Origin: Roseovarius faecimaris
GTDB lineage: Bacteria; Pseudomonadota; Alphaproteobacteria; Rhodobacterales; Rhodobacteraceae
Length of the DNA: 64,000 nt
Reading direction: 5' to 3'
Assembly (NCBI RefSeq): GCF_009762325.1
Contig: NZ_CP034348.1
Coordinates: 936,501-1,000,500 of the forward strand
Below are positions 27,911 through 36,553 of this stretch, one piece after another. The notes below the pieces were generated by a model that had not been told where the DNA came from, searched no databases, and saw only the letters and a list, made by a program, of their open reading frames with translations. The stretch's first letter is position 1, and each line of letters begins with the position of its first letter. The translations under genes and the position numbers were made by a program.

Positions 27911-28791
27911 CACGCGTAAAGCCCTTCCTTGTCTTGTGCGGACCCCTTCATCAGGGCCTGCGCCTGTGCTTTTCTGATCTCATCGTACAGGGCGAGACTT
28001 CGCGCCGTAAAGGGGGCATCTGGCGGCGTGAAGTTGATGAAATGACCCGTCCGGTCCGCCCCGCGCGCGAGGATCGCATAATCCTTGTCCGCCACCTGCT
28101 GCGCGACCTGCGGCGACAGATAGCGCACCACGCAGGCAATGCGCCTGTCATCCGTGATGTTGGCGTCCGAGCCGTGAATCGTCAGCCCGTGATGCAGAGA
28201 CATCTGGCCGGGATGGATCTCGATCGCCTCCCTATCTTCCTCGGCCACGTCAACCCGTATCTCCTGACCCCGGCTCAACAGGTTGTTGGCGTCATGAGTG
28301 TCCACATGCGGCAGGATCGGGTTCTTGTGGCTGCCGCGCACGAAATTCATGCAACCCGAATCCGGCGTGGCCGGGCTGAGCGCGATCCAGGCGGTCACCA
28401 GGTGATCCACCGCGCCGAAGCCCCAATAGGTCAGATCCTGATGCATCGACACCATCTGCTTGGTCCTCGGTTCCTTGATGAAGAACTCAACCGACCAGAT
28501 CAGGATATCCGGCCCGATAATGCCCTCCACCACATCGAGCACGCGGGGATCGGCGGCAATGCGATGCGCCATCGGCATCACGCAATGGGCATTGATGCGT
28601 TTGTAGGTGTTCAGCGGCAGCGGCAACCCATTGTCGAGCCATCTGCGCTCCATCTCCTCCAGCTCTGCGCGCAGGCCCTGTGCTTCCTCGGCCGGAATGA
28701 CGGGAATTGGGAAGAGATAGCCATCCTCCCAATAGGTCTCGATCTGGTCTTGTGACAGGCGACCATCGGTCAGTTCTACAGGTGTTCGCAT
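27910..28791 (-). CDS. Phytanoyl-CoA dioxygenase (PhyH) family Fe(II)/2-oxoglutarate oxygenase
   Basis: A 293-residue oxygenase. Iron ligands are His117 and Asp119 (SMHQDLTYWGF) and His206 (LTIHGSDAN), with Arg217 (DDRRIACV) as the likely 2-oxoglutarate ligand. ATG 28791 gives the usual start MRTPVELTDGRLSQDQIETY; an upstream in-frame start would run into the intergenic region. Its stop overlaps the ATG of the HD oxygenase gene, and a LysR gene is divergent 110 bases away. The arrangement resembles the PhnY-PhnZ pair, so it probably hydroxylates a carbon that the HD enzyme then attacks. The substrate is unknown. Confidence 0.82.
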   Translation of the reverse strand: MRTPVELTDGRLSQDQIETYWEDGYLFPIPVIPAEEAQGLRAELEEMERRWLDNGLPLPLNTYKRINAHCVMPMAHRIAADPRVLDVVEGIIGPDILIWSVEFFIKEPRTKQMVSMHQDLTYWGFGAVDHLVTAWIALSPATPDSGCMNFVRGSHKNPILPHVDTHDANNLLSRGQEIRVDVAEEDREAIEIHPGQMSLHHGLTIHGSDANITDDRRIACVVRYLSPQVAQQVADKDYAILARGADRTGHFINFTPPDAPFTARSLALYDEIRKAQAQALMKGSAQDKEGLYA

Positions 28792-28872
28792 CGCAATTCC
28801 AACGCAAAGAAAGGTGATTTTGCGGAAAGTTACCGTTTCTTGCGGCTGCGCCAAAGCGATTCCGCTGGACGC

Positions 28873-28886
28873 TGAGACTAAGCTCA
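28873..28886. promoter_or_regulatory. Possible LysR operator between PhyH and LysR genes
   Basis: TGAG-ACTAAG-CTCA is an interrupted palindrome with T and A at its ends, like the T-N11-A boxes bound by LysR regulators, although here the spacing is N12. It lies 15 bases before the LysR start and about 80 from the divergent dioxygenase start. Confidence 0.35.
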
Positions 28887-28901
28887 ACTTATTCTGAACG
28901 C

Positions 28902-29795
28902 ATGTCCCAACCCGTTCCCTCGCTCAATTGGCTGCGTGTGTTCGAGGCGGCCGCGCGGTATCAGAGCTTTGCCCGCGCCGCCGGTGAGCTCAACATGTCC
29001 GCCGCCGCCGTCAGCCAGCAGATCCGCGCGCTGGAGGCCCGGCTGGGCACGCCGCTCTTTGATCGTCACGCCCATGCGGTCAGCCTCACCGAGATGGGGC
29101 AGGCTTACCTGCCTGCGGTTCAACACGCCCTGGTCTCGTTGCAGGAGGCCACCGAGGGGCTGTTTGGTTCCGCGCAGCAGCAGTCAGTCTTTATCGAGGC
29201 GGTGCCGCTCTTTGCCGATGGGGTGCTGGCGCAGGTCATTGCCAGCTTTCGGGTGTTGCACCCCGAGGTCGAGGTGACGCTGACCACCGATCTCGGCGGC
29301 GGCCAGGCGACGCGCCGCTATCACGATCTGCGCGTCATTTTCGGCACACCCACCGGCACAGACGGCCTCTCTGAGTGGCTTCTGGGCGAACGGCTCTATC
29401 CGGTCGCGACACCGGCACTCGCCGCCGAGGTGTCAGACCCGGCGGACTTGCTGAAACACCCGCTGATCGACGTGGCGCAGCATCGGACAGGATGGGCCTA
29501 TGTCTTTGAAAAAATGGGGTTTGTCAGCCGCGCTGCGCGCTATATCCGCACCGATTCCACCGTCATGGCCGCCGCCCTTGCGCGGGAAGGAGCCGGGATC
29601 GCGCTGGCCCGCGCACCGGCCTCCGACGCGGTGATGCGCGGGGCCGGGCTGGTGCCCTGTCTGGACGGCTTCATGCTGACCGGGGCCTATGGTTATCACC
29701 TGACCTATGCCGATCATCCGGCCCTGCGCCGCCCGGCACAGCTTTTCCGGGCGCATCTGCACGCGGCCTGCCGCACGCTTGAAGCAGGGCCTTAA
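28902..29795 (+). CDS. LysR family transcriptional regulator, GcvA-like (1)
   Basis: A 297-residue LysR regulator. The winged helix-turn-helix is at about 8-66 (LNWLRVFEAAARYQSFARAA, then NMSAAAVSQQIRALEARLG), and the rest is the two-lobed effector domain. The opening PSLNWLRVFEAAARYQSF is characteristic of the GcvA-like branch. It faces the PhyH and HD oxygenase genes, the classic LysR layout, so it probably senses their substrate. Its stop overlaps the stop of the convergent Lrp gene by four bases. Confidence 0.9.
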   Translation: MSQPVPSLNWLRVFEAAARYQSFARAAGELNMSAAAVSQQIRALEARLGTPLFDRHAHAVSLTEMGQAYLPAVQHALVSLQEATEGLFGSAQQQSVFIEAVPLFADGVLAQVIASFRVLHPEVEVTLTTDLGGGQATRRYHDLRVIFGTPTGTDGLSEWLLGERLYPVATPALAAEVSDPADLLKHPLIDVAQHRTGWAYVFEKMGFVSRAARYIRTDSTVMAAALAREGAGIALARAPASDAVMRGAGLVPCLDGFMLTGAYGYHLTYADHPALRRPAQLFRAHLHAACRTLEAGP

Positions 29796-30226
29796 TCGCC
29801 CCGGCGCAGCTTGGTCGCCAGATGGATCAGGCTTTCGGAACTGCGCACGCCCTTGGCCTCTCCGATCCGGTCAAGCGTGTCGTCCAGCGCTTCGGTGCTG
29901 GCCGCTTCAAGCGTCACGATCAGATCCCAACGCCCCGATGTGGTATGCACCCGCCGGACCTGGGGCAGGCTTTTCAGCCGGGCCAGAACGGTGGGGCCGC
30001 TGCGGGGCTCGATGCTGACCAGCACCGTCGCGCGCAAGGGCAGGCGCAACGCCTCGTTCAGCCGCACCGCATAGCCCTGGATCGCGCCCGTACGTTCCAG
30101 CCGGTCAAGCCGCGCCTGCACCGTTGTCCGCGCCAGCCCCAGCCGCCTGGCCAGCGTGGTGACAGGCAGGCGGGCATTGTCCTGAAGCAGGTCGATCAGC
30201 GCGCGATCCGTTTCGTCAATCTGCAT
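29792..30226 (-). CDS. Lrp/AsnC family transcriptional regulator
   Basis: A 144-residue Lrp/AsnC regulator with an N-terminal helix-turn-helix (DETDRALIDLLQDNARLPVT and RRLGLARTTVQARLDRLE) and a RAM effector domain in which amino acids usually bind. It is divergent from a PLP-dependent basic amino acid decarboxylase gene, across a 119-base gap carrying repeated motifs. Control of that decarboxylase by an amino acid such as ornithine or lysine is the likely role, by context only. Confidence 0.9.
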   Translation of the reverse strand: MQIDETDRALIDLLQDNARLPVTTLARRLGLARTTVQARLDRLERTGAIQGYAVRLNEALRLPLRATVLVSIEPRSGPTVLARLKSLPQVRRVHTTSGRWDLIVTLEAASTEALDDTLDRIGEAKGVRSSESLIHLATKLRRGD

Positions 30227-30234
30227 CTTTTGTC

Positions 30235-30275
30235 GTCACTATGCTGAATATAAGAGTCACTATGCACATAATGAC
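30235..30275. promoter_or_regulatory. Repeated operator-like motif between lrp-type gene and decarboxylase
   Basis: GTCACTATGC occurs at 30235-30244 and again at 30256-30265, start to start 21 bp, two helical turns. The second copy also forms an imperfect 20-bp palindrome with ACATAATGAC (30266-30275). The motif lies immediately upstream of the Lrp ATG and 70 bases before the decarboxylase. Helical phasing fits an Lrp-type protein that wraps DNA as an octamer. Confidence 0.6.
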
Positions 30276-30345
30276 ATGAGGAATCGACGGGAATCTCGCC
30301 CAAACTTGAGAAAACGCAATTCGAAAAGCTGAGCGAGGTAGAGCA

Positions 30346-31473
30346 ATGCGCGCATCCCAGGACTGGCAGAGCCCGGTGGACCATCTGAGCCGGGAGCGGC
30401 CCGACACGGTACAGCTCTATTTCAGTCCTTCGGTCCTTCAGGCCACGGCGGCGCGGTTCCGGGCTGGGTTTCCCGGGCTTGTCACCTACGCGGTCAAGGC
30501 CAATCCAAGCGCCGAGGTGCTGGCCAATCTGAGCGCGGCCGGGATCACGGCCTTCGACGTGGCCAGCCCCGAGGAAATGCGTGCAGTGCGCGCGGTCAAC
30601 CGGCGCGCGGTCCTGCATTACAACAACCCGGTGCGCTCTGCCGCCGAGGTGGAGGTGGCCATCGCCTCTGGCGTTGCGTCTTATTCCGTGGACGATGCGG
30701 GCGAGCTGGCGAAGCTCAGCGCCGTCCCCAAAGGCACTGAAATATCCGTGCGCCTGGCCTTGCCGGTGAAGGGGGCGGCCTATGATTTCGGCTCCAAATT
30801 CGGCACCACGCCCGCGCGCGCGGCGGCCCTTCTGCGCGAGGTAAAGGCGATGGGGCTGACCGCATCGCTCACCTTTCATCCCGGCACACAATGCGCCGAC
30901 CCGGCGGCCTGGGCCGCCTATATCCGGGCGGCGGTCGAGGTCTCAGAAGCGGCAGGCGTGCCGCTGGCGCGGCTGAATGTCGGTGGCGGTTTCGCCGCGC
31001 ATCGGTGGCAGGCAGCACCCGATCTGGAAGCGATCTTCGCCCGCATCCACAAAGAGGTGCGCAGCGCCTTCGGGACCGAACGCCCCGCGCTTGTCTGCGA
31101 GCCGGGCCGCGCCATGGTGGCCGAAGCCTTCACACTGGCGACCCGTGTGAAGGCACTGCGCGCCGATGGCAGCATCTTCTTGAATGACGGCATCTATGGA
31201 GGTCTTGCCGAGGCGCGGGATATGCCCGTCGTGGACCGCGTCACGGCCCTGTCTCCGGCCGGAGAGCCGCGCCTTGCCCCCGCCCGGGCGCGCGTGATCT
31301 TTGGCCCCACCTGTGACAGCATCGACCGCCTGCCTGATCCTCTCGCACTGCCTGCCGACCTGGCCGAGGGCGATTATGTGCTCTTCCGCGGCATGGGGGC
31401 CTATGCCCAGGCGCTCAACACCGGGTTCAACGGCTACGGGCTCTGCACCCCGGTCACCGTCACCGCGGCATAA
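30346..31473 (+). CDS. Ornithine/lysine/diaminopimelate decarboxylase, PLP fold III
   Basis: A 375-residue alanine-racemase-fold decarboxylase. PLP is held by Lys51 (TYAVKANP); other family motifs are SFHPGTQ-like TFHPGTQC, NVGGGFAAHRW, the PLP phosphate site VCEPGRAMV and the active-site GPTCDSID with its Cys. The chain is 375 residues, close to ornithine and lysine decarboxylases of this fold and shorter than arginine decarboxylase SpeA. It should start putrescine or cadaverine synthesis. The Lrp gene is divergent. Ornithine is the most likely substrate, but lysine is possible. Confidence 0.85.
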   Translation: MRASQDWQSPVDHLSRERPDTVQLYFSPSVLQATAARFRAGFPGLVTYAVKANPSAEVLANLSAAGITAFDVASPEEMRAVRAVNRRAVLHYNNPVRSAAEVEVAIASGVASYSVDDAGELAKLSAVPKGTEISVRLALPVKGAAYDFGSKFGTTPARAAALLREVKAMGLTASLTFHPGTQCADPAAWAAYIRAAVEVSEAAGVPLARLNVGGGFAAHRWQAAPDLEAIFARIHKEVRSAFGTERPALVCEPGRAMVAEAFTLATRVKALRADGSIFLNDGIYGGLAEARDMPVVDRVTALSPAGEPRLAPARARVIFGPTCDSIDRLPDPLALPADLAEGDYVLFRGMGAYAQALNTGFNGYGLCTPVTVTAA

Positions 31474-31520
31474 CCCGCTCGCGTGCCGTTCACGGCAAAT
31501 TTCATGGACTGTAAACCCCT

Positions 31521-31540
31521 TGCCCCCCAGATTGGGGGCA
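31521..31540. other. Hairpin after the decarboxylase gene
   Basis: TGCCCCC (31521-31527) pairs with GGGGGCA (31534-31540), loop of six, 28 bases before the DUF2235 start. There is no T-run. It may act as a Rho-assisted terminator or a structure near the next start. Confidence 0.35.
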
Positions 31541-31567
31541 TGACGGGTTCAACCATATCGCGCGCGC

Positions 31568-32644
31568 ATGCCCTGGCGTAGCTGGGGCAGGGCGCTCTAT
31601 GGCCTGCTGCGCCCCGGTCGGCGGCAGGACCGGCAGAGCTTTGCCGGCGCGCGCGGGGTGCAGACCCATGTGATCATCCTCGACGGGACGATGTCCTCGC
31701 TTGAGGACGGCTGCGAGAGCAATGCCGGGCTCACCTACAAGCTGCTCTGCGACCGCAAACAGCCCAATGTCTCGCTCTATTACGAGGCGGGTCTGCAATG
31801 GCAGGACTGGCGTGCAACGGGGGATGTGCTCTTTGGCCGGGGCATCAACCGTCAGATCCAGCGCGCCTATGGCTATCTGGCCAGCCGCTACCACCCCGGC
31901 GACCGGATATTCCTGATGGGCTATTCCCGCGGCGCCTTTGCCGTGCGCTCGCTGGCCGGGGTGATTGACCGTATCGGGCTTCTCAGGGCGGAACATGCCA
32001 CTGAACGGAACGTGACCACCGCCTACCGGCACTACCGGTCAAACGGCGGCGGCGCCGCCGCGCAGGATTTTGCTCGCGCCTATTGCCATGCGACGGTCGA
32101 GATCGAGATGGTCGGCGTCTGGGACACGGTCAAGGCGCTTGGCCTGCGCCTGCCGATCCTCTGGCGCTGGAGCGAACCGGCCCATGCCTTTCACAATCAT
32201 CAGCTCGGTGCCTCCGTGAAACACGGCTATCATGCGCTCGCCCTGGATGAGACCCGCGCCGTCTTCACGCCGGTGATGTGGCTCAGCGACGGCGATCTGC
32301 CCGGGCATGTGGAGCAGGTCTGGTTTCGCGGCAGCCACGGCGATGTGGGCGGCCAGCTCAACGGGTTCGATGCGGCGCGCCCGCTGTCGAATCTGTCGCT
32401 CGTCTGGATGCTGGAACGGGCGGTCGTCGCCGGGCTGGAACTGCCCCCAGGCTGGCAGGCGCGTTTTCCTCAGGATCCCTCGGCGCCATCGACCGGCACC
32501 TGGCGCGGCTGGGGCAAGCTCTTTCTCGCGCGCAACCCGCGGCGCGTGGGCGAGGACCCGTCAGAACGGCTGCACAGTTCGGTCGCGGTCCGGGCAGGCA
32601 ACAAGTTGAATGGCTCGCCTGACAGTCTGGGGTCGGTCCCGTAG
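31568..32644 (+). CDS. DUF2235 family alpha/beta hydrolase-like protein
   Basis: A 358-residue protein of the DUF2235 family, which includes the T6SS phospholipase effectors Tle1. The nucleophile motif GYSRGA has Ser120, a likely catalytic Asp lies in MVGVWDTVKALG, and the His in FRGSHGDVGG completes the triad. The front half contains VIILDGTMSSLEDG, the typical N-terminal core strand of the family. No signal peptide and no secretion genes are visible, so a cytoplasmic or housekeeping esterase is more likely than an effector. Confidence 0.85.
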   Translation: MPWRSWGRALYGLLRPGRRQDRQSFAGARGVQTHVIILDGTMSSLEDGCESNAGLTYKLLCDRKQPNVSLYYEAGLQWQDWRATGDVLFGRGINRQIQRAYGYLASRYHPGDRIFLMGYSRGAFAVRSLAGVIDRIGLLRAEHATERNVTTAYRHYRSNGGGAAAQDFARAYCHATVEIEMVGVWDTVKALGLRLPILWRWSEPAHAFHNHQLGASVKHGYHALALDETRAVFTPVMWLSDGDLPGHVEQVWFRGSHGDVGGQLNGFDAARPLSNLSLVWMLERAVVAGLELPPGWQARFPQDPSAPSTGTWRGWGKLFLARNPRRVGEDPSERLHSSVAVRAGNKLNGSPDSLGSVP

Positions 32645-32662
32645 CGGCGCGGCACTCTCCGC

Positions 32663-33145
32663 TCATCCTGTCATGATGATACAGGTGGTGGACCCGCTGG
32701 CATAGAGTTGGCCGTCCTCCACCCCGCGCACCTCACCCACGGCCACCCCGGTGGACCGCCCCGCATGCAACACCGTGCCGATCGCCCGTACCGGCAGGCT
32801 TGCGGGCAAAGCCCTTGTGATATTCACCTTGAATTCCAGCGTGGTGTAAAAGGACCCCTTCGGTACCTCCGTCATCACGGCGCAGGCCATGCAACTGTCC
32901 AGGATGGCCCCGTACCAGCCGCCATGAACGCCGCGCATCATGTTCATCGCCCCAAACCCGGCCGCCCCTTCGAACACCACGCGCCCGGGCCCGGCCTCTA
33001 CGGGCCAGAAACCCAGGGTCTGGCCTATCGGCGGACCGGGCAGGCGCCCGGCCACCACATCCTGCATGAAATCCAACCCGCTCCGGGACAATACGTCCCC
33101 CGGCCCGGGCAGCTCTTCAACGGATCCGGCGATGGTCTTGGTCAT
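32663..33145 (-). CDS. PaaI-like hotdog-fold thioesterase
   Basis: A 160-residue hotdog protein of the PaaI/YbgC-type acyl-CoA thioesterase group. The family stretches MNMMRGVHGGWYGAILDSCM and FYTTLEFKVNITRALPASLP are visible, with the conserved HGG turn. The ATG at 33145 gives MTKTIAGSVEELPGPG. It starts four bases after the lipoprotein gene ends, so the two form an operon. No CoA-linked pathway adjoins it and the acyl substrate is unknown. Confidence 0.85.
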   Translation of the reverse strand: MTKTIAGSVEELPGPGDVLSRSGLDFMQDVVAGRLPGPPIGQTLGFWPVEAGPGRVVFEGAAGFGAMNMMRGVHGGWYGAILDSCMACAVMTEVPKGSFYTTLEFKVNITRALPASLPVRAIGTVLHAGRSTGVAVGEVRGVEDGQLYASGSTTCIIMTG

Positions 33146-33149
33146 CCTG

Positions 33150-33689
33150 TCACCTCGGTCTGTCCAGCGCCACCAGCCCCAGAACCCGGGCCGTGGCAAG
33201 CGACAGGATGCCGCTGTCCAGCCCCAGCGGCTTCTGATAGCGGCGGATCGCAGTGCGGGTCGGTGCGTCCATCACCCCCGAAACCGGCCCGCGATACAGC
33301 CCGCGCGCCTGAAGCGCCCTCTGCAATGAAGCAATCAGCTCGGGCGTCATTTCGTCGGGGCAGGGCACCTGAAACACCGTGTCTTTGCGTTCCTGCACGA
33401 TCTCCTGCCTGGTTTCGGTCCTGTAGACCGCAGGCCGGATCACCCAGCCGCTCGCATCGCGCAGTTCCGGCTCGACGATGATCTGCTCGGTCACCGTCTC
33501 CAGAACCGCTGGTGTCGAATCCCGCGCCCAGCAGTTCCCCTCCGTTGCTCCGGACGGGGCAGGGGCGGCCTGCCCGCCGGACGACGCGGCCGCGTAGCGG
33601 TCGACGGCGCTTCTGTCCTGGCAGCCCGCAACAGCCAGCAGCGCCAGAAGCGGGGCCAGCCTCCGCCAAGATCGAAATTTGGGCCGCAT
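33150..33689 (-). CDS. Lipoprotein with C-terminal peptidoglycan-binding domain
   Basis: A 179-residue exported protein. ATG 33689 is chosen because it gives a lipoprotein signal with lipobox VAGC, lipidated Cys23. The last 60 residues (TPELIASLQRALQARGLYRG, and GVMDAPTRTAIRRYQKPLGL) form a PGB_1 fold that binds peptidoglycan. The middle is unassigned. It probably tethers the outer membrane to the wall. The thioesterase gene follows after four bases on the same strand. Confidence 0.85.
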   Translation of the reverse strand: MRPKFRSWRRLAPLLALLAVAGCQDRSAVDRYAAASSGGQAAPAPSGATEGNCWARDSTPAVLETVTEQIIVEPELRDASGWVIRPAVYRTETRQEIVQERKDTVFQVPCPDEMTPELIASLQRALQARGLYRGPVSGVMDAPTRTAIRRYQKPLGLDSGILSLATARVLGLVALDRPR

Positions 33690-33850
33690 GCTCACGCGCC
33701 TCACACCAGCGTTCTGCGCGCAGCTTATCCGCTTTTCCCGCGGCAAGAAAACGGGCGATACGCGGGTTTTCACCGGCGCTGGGGCGAAATTGCCACGGAT
33801 GCGGCTGGGATTTTCGCTCAAATGTCGCAAATGGGGCTGGCATGACCTAG

Positions 33851-34228
<378 letters not shown>

Positions 34229-34229
34229 T

Positions 34230-35000
34230 TTGACCTCGGGGGCGCCGCGCCGGCCGTCGCGCCTTTGCCGCGCTATCGCCCGCGGCGCAGTCTCCGCGGC
34301 GGCTCTTTGGCTGGCGTTGCTGGCGCCGGGGGCGGCTGTGGCGCAGCAGATCACCGGCGCGCGGTTTATCTCGCCCACCACCCATTACCCGCATGGCGTG
34401 CTGGGCGACAGCACCGAATATTCCGGCATGGCGGTGGAGCTCTCCTCGGGTCCGCCCGCGCGCGTTGACTTCGCGCCCGGCACCCGCGTGTTTGAGGATA
34501 TCGCGCCCCGGCTCTGGGACGTGACGGGCGATGGCCTGCCCGAGATCGTGGTGGTTGAAACCGACCCGCCCCAGGGCGCGCAACTCTCGGTCTATGGCCT
34601 GCGGCAGGGCCGGATCACCAAACTCGCCGCGACGCCCCATATCGGCCGGACCAATCGCTGGCTCGCCCCCATCGCCGCCGCCGATCTCGATGGCGACGGG
34701 CATATCGAGATCGCCTACATCGACCGTCCGCACCTGGCCAAGACCCTGCGCATCTGGCGCTACCGCGACGGCGTGCTCTCTGAGGTGGCCAGCGCAACAG
34801 GGCTGACCAATCACAAGATCGGCTGGGATTTTATCGCCGGGGGCCTGCGCGATTGTGATGGCACCCCCGAGCTCATCACCGCCAACGCAAATTGGTCCCG
34901 GATCATTGCCACCCGCTTTGATGGCACCACCACCAACAGCCGCCAGCTCAGCGCCTATACCGGCCCCGACAGCCTCACCGCCGCCACCGCCTGCGACTGA
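34230..35000 (+). CDS. Secreted FG-GAP/VCBS-repeat protein
   Basis: A 256-residue exported protein. After an N-terminal signal (ARGAVSAAALWLALLAPGAAVAQ, cleaved after AVA), FG-GAP-like strands with calcium-binding loops are visible, such as LWDVTGDGLPEIVVVETD and AAADLDGDGHIEIAYIDRPH, a beta-propeller pattern. The start must be TTG 34230, one base after the ferredoxin stop, because no ATG or GTG in frame lies before the signal peptide. It is likely coupled to the ferredoxin gene, though no shared role is obvious. Confidence 0.8.
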   Translation: MTSGAPRRPSRLCRAIARGAVSAAALWLALLAPGAAVAQQITGARFISPTTHYPHGVLGDSTEYSGMAVELSSGPPARVDFAPGTRVFEDIAPRLWDVTGDGLPEIVVVETDPPQGAQLSVYGLRQGRITKLAATPHIGRTNRWLAPIAAADLDGDGHIEIAYIDRPHLAKTLRIWRYRDGVLSEVASATGLTNHKIGWDFIAGGLRDCDGTPELITANANWSRIIATRFDGTTTNSRQLSAYTGPDSLTAATACD

Positions 35001-35039
35001 ACGCGCGCCTTTCATTGTTCCACAAATACTCCGGGGAGC

Positions 35040-35085
35040 GCGAGGGGCAGCGCCCCTCGCATCGGTCGGATGGCCGTCAGGCCAT
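35040..35085. repeat. Tandem hairpins of the REP-like type before purD end
   Basis: Two hairpins sit in the 96-base gap between the converging FG-GAP gene and purD. The first is a perfect 9-bp stem GCGAGGGGC with GCCCCTCGC (35040-35060). The second is ATGGCC-GTCA-GGCCAT (35070-35085). The upstream segment CACAAATACTCCGGGGAG resembles a dispersed element I recall near gene ends in Rhodobacterales, but this is not checked. Confidence 0.55.
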
Positions 35086-35096
35086 TCGAAACCGGA

Positions 35097-36359
35097 TCAG
35101 AGCGCCCGCCAGCCGATATCGCTGCGATAAAACCCGCCGGGCCAGTCTATCGCGGCGATCATTTCATAGGCCCGGTCGCGCGCCTCCTGCAAGGACGCCC
35201 CGCGTGCTGTCACGTTCAGCACCCGGCCACCGCTGGCGGTGATCTGCCCATCCACCAGCTTAGTGCCCGCATGAAACACCATGTGAAAGCTGTCTTCCGG
35301 GCAATCATCCAAGCCCTTGATCACACTGCCTTTCTCATAAGACCCCGGATAGCCCTGCGCGGCCATCACCACGGTGATGGCATGGTCCTCGGCCCAGTTG
35401 ACCCGGCATTCCGCCAGCCGCCCCTCGGCGGCGGCCTGCATCAGGTCGAGTGCCTGCGCCCCCAGCCGCATCATCAGCACCTGGCATTCCGGATCGCCAA
35501 AGCGCACGTTGTATTCCACCAGCCGGGGCTGACCATCCTTGATCATGAGCCCGACATAAAGCACGCCCTGATAGGGCATCCCCCGCCGCGCCATTTCGGT
35601 CAGCGTCGGCGTCACGATCTCATCGAGCGCCTTTCGGGTGATCTCCTCGTTCATCACCGGCGCAGGGGAATAGGCCCCCATGCCGCCGGTGTTGGGGCCG
35701 GTGTCGCCCTCGCCCACGCGCTTGTGATCCTGCGCCGTGCCAAAGGGCAGGGCGGTCTGGCTGTCACACAGCACGAAGAACGATGCCTCCTCGCCCTCCA
35801 TGAACTCCTCGATCACCACCTCAGCCCCGGCGCCGCCAAAGGCGCCTCCGAACATGTCGTCAAGGGCGTCCAGCGCCTCGGCCTCGGTCATCGCCACGAT
35901 CACGCCTTTTCCGGCAGCCAGCCCGTCGGCCTTGATCACGATCGGCGCGCCCTGCGCCTCGACATAGGCGCGGGCCGCCTGCAGATCGGTGAAATGCCCA
36001 TAGCCTGCCGTCGGCGCGCCCGCCGCGTCGCAAATCTCCTTGGTAAAGCTTTTCGAGGCCTCCAGCCGCGCCGCGCCTTCGCTCGGGCCAAAAACCAGCA
36101 GCCCCGCATCGCGCAGCCGGTCCGCCACACCCACCGCCAGGGGGGCCTCCGGGCCGACAATCACGAAATCCACCGCGTTGGCCTCGCAGAATTCCGCAAC
36201 CGCCCCGCCATTCTCGATATCCAGGGCCGCGCATTCTGCGATCTGGGCAATTCCGGCATTGCCCGGCGCCACGATCAGTTTGTCGCATTTGGGGTTCTGC
36301 ATCACCGCCCAGGCCAGCGCATGTTCGCGCCCACCGCTGCCGAGAATCAGGATATTCAT
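35097..36359 (-). CDS. purD: Phosphoribosylamine-glycine ligase
   Basis: Catalyses the second step of purine synthesis, joining glycine to phosphoribosylamine with ATP. The 420-residue ATP-grasp protein begins MNILILGSGGREHALAWAV and contains VIVGPEAPLAVGVADRLRDA and the ATP-binding loop KADGLAAGKGVIVA. The start at 36359 is the conserved one; a longer in-frame start at 36446 would add residues not present in the family. It is divergent from a small exported protein gene and separate from other pur genes. Confidence 0.97.
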   Translation of the reverse strand: MNILILGSGGREHALAWAVMQNPKCDKLIVAPGNAGIAQIAECAALDIENGGAVAEFCEANAVDFVIVGPEAPLAVGVADRLRDAGLLVFGPSEGAARLEASKSFTKEICDAAGAPTAGYGHFTDLQAARAYVEAQGAPIVIKADGLAAGKGVIVAMTEAEALDALDDMFGGAFGGAGAEVVIEEFMEGEEASFFVLCDSQTALPFGTAQDHKRVGEGDTGPNTGGMGAYSPAPVMNEEITRKALDEIVTPTLTEMARRGMPYQGVLYVGLMIKDGQPRLVEYNVRFGDPECQVLMMRLGAQALDLMQAAAEGRLAECRVNWAEDHAITVVMAAQGYPGSYEKGSVIKGLDDCPEDSFHMVFHAGTKLVDGQITASGGRVLNVTARGASLQEARDRAYEMIAAIDWPGGFYRSDIGWRAL

Positions 36360-36553
36360 TGGGGCTCGCCTCCCGCTCATGGACCTTGGGCATTGCATAG
36401 GACGCCCCCGGCACAGGCGCAACCCACCCGACCGATTGCCGGGCATCTGAGGTCAATCCCCCATTTTGAGCAGAGGCGGCCATCCCTCCCTTGCAATGCG
36501 GCCGATCTCGCGACACACTCGGGAAAACGACTTAGCAACAAGGAGATGTTACA

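Noticed and set aside
31568..32644. Possible type VI secretion effector locus
   Set aside because: The DUF2235 protein shares a fold with Tle1 effectors, but no VgrG, PAAR, immunity or secretion genes are near, so a secretion role is not supported.
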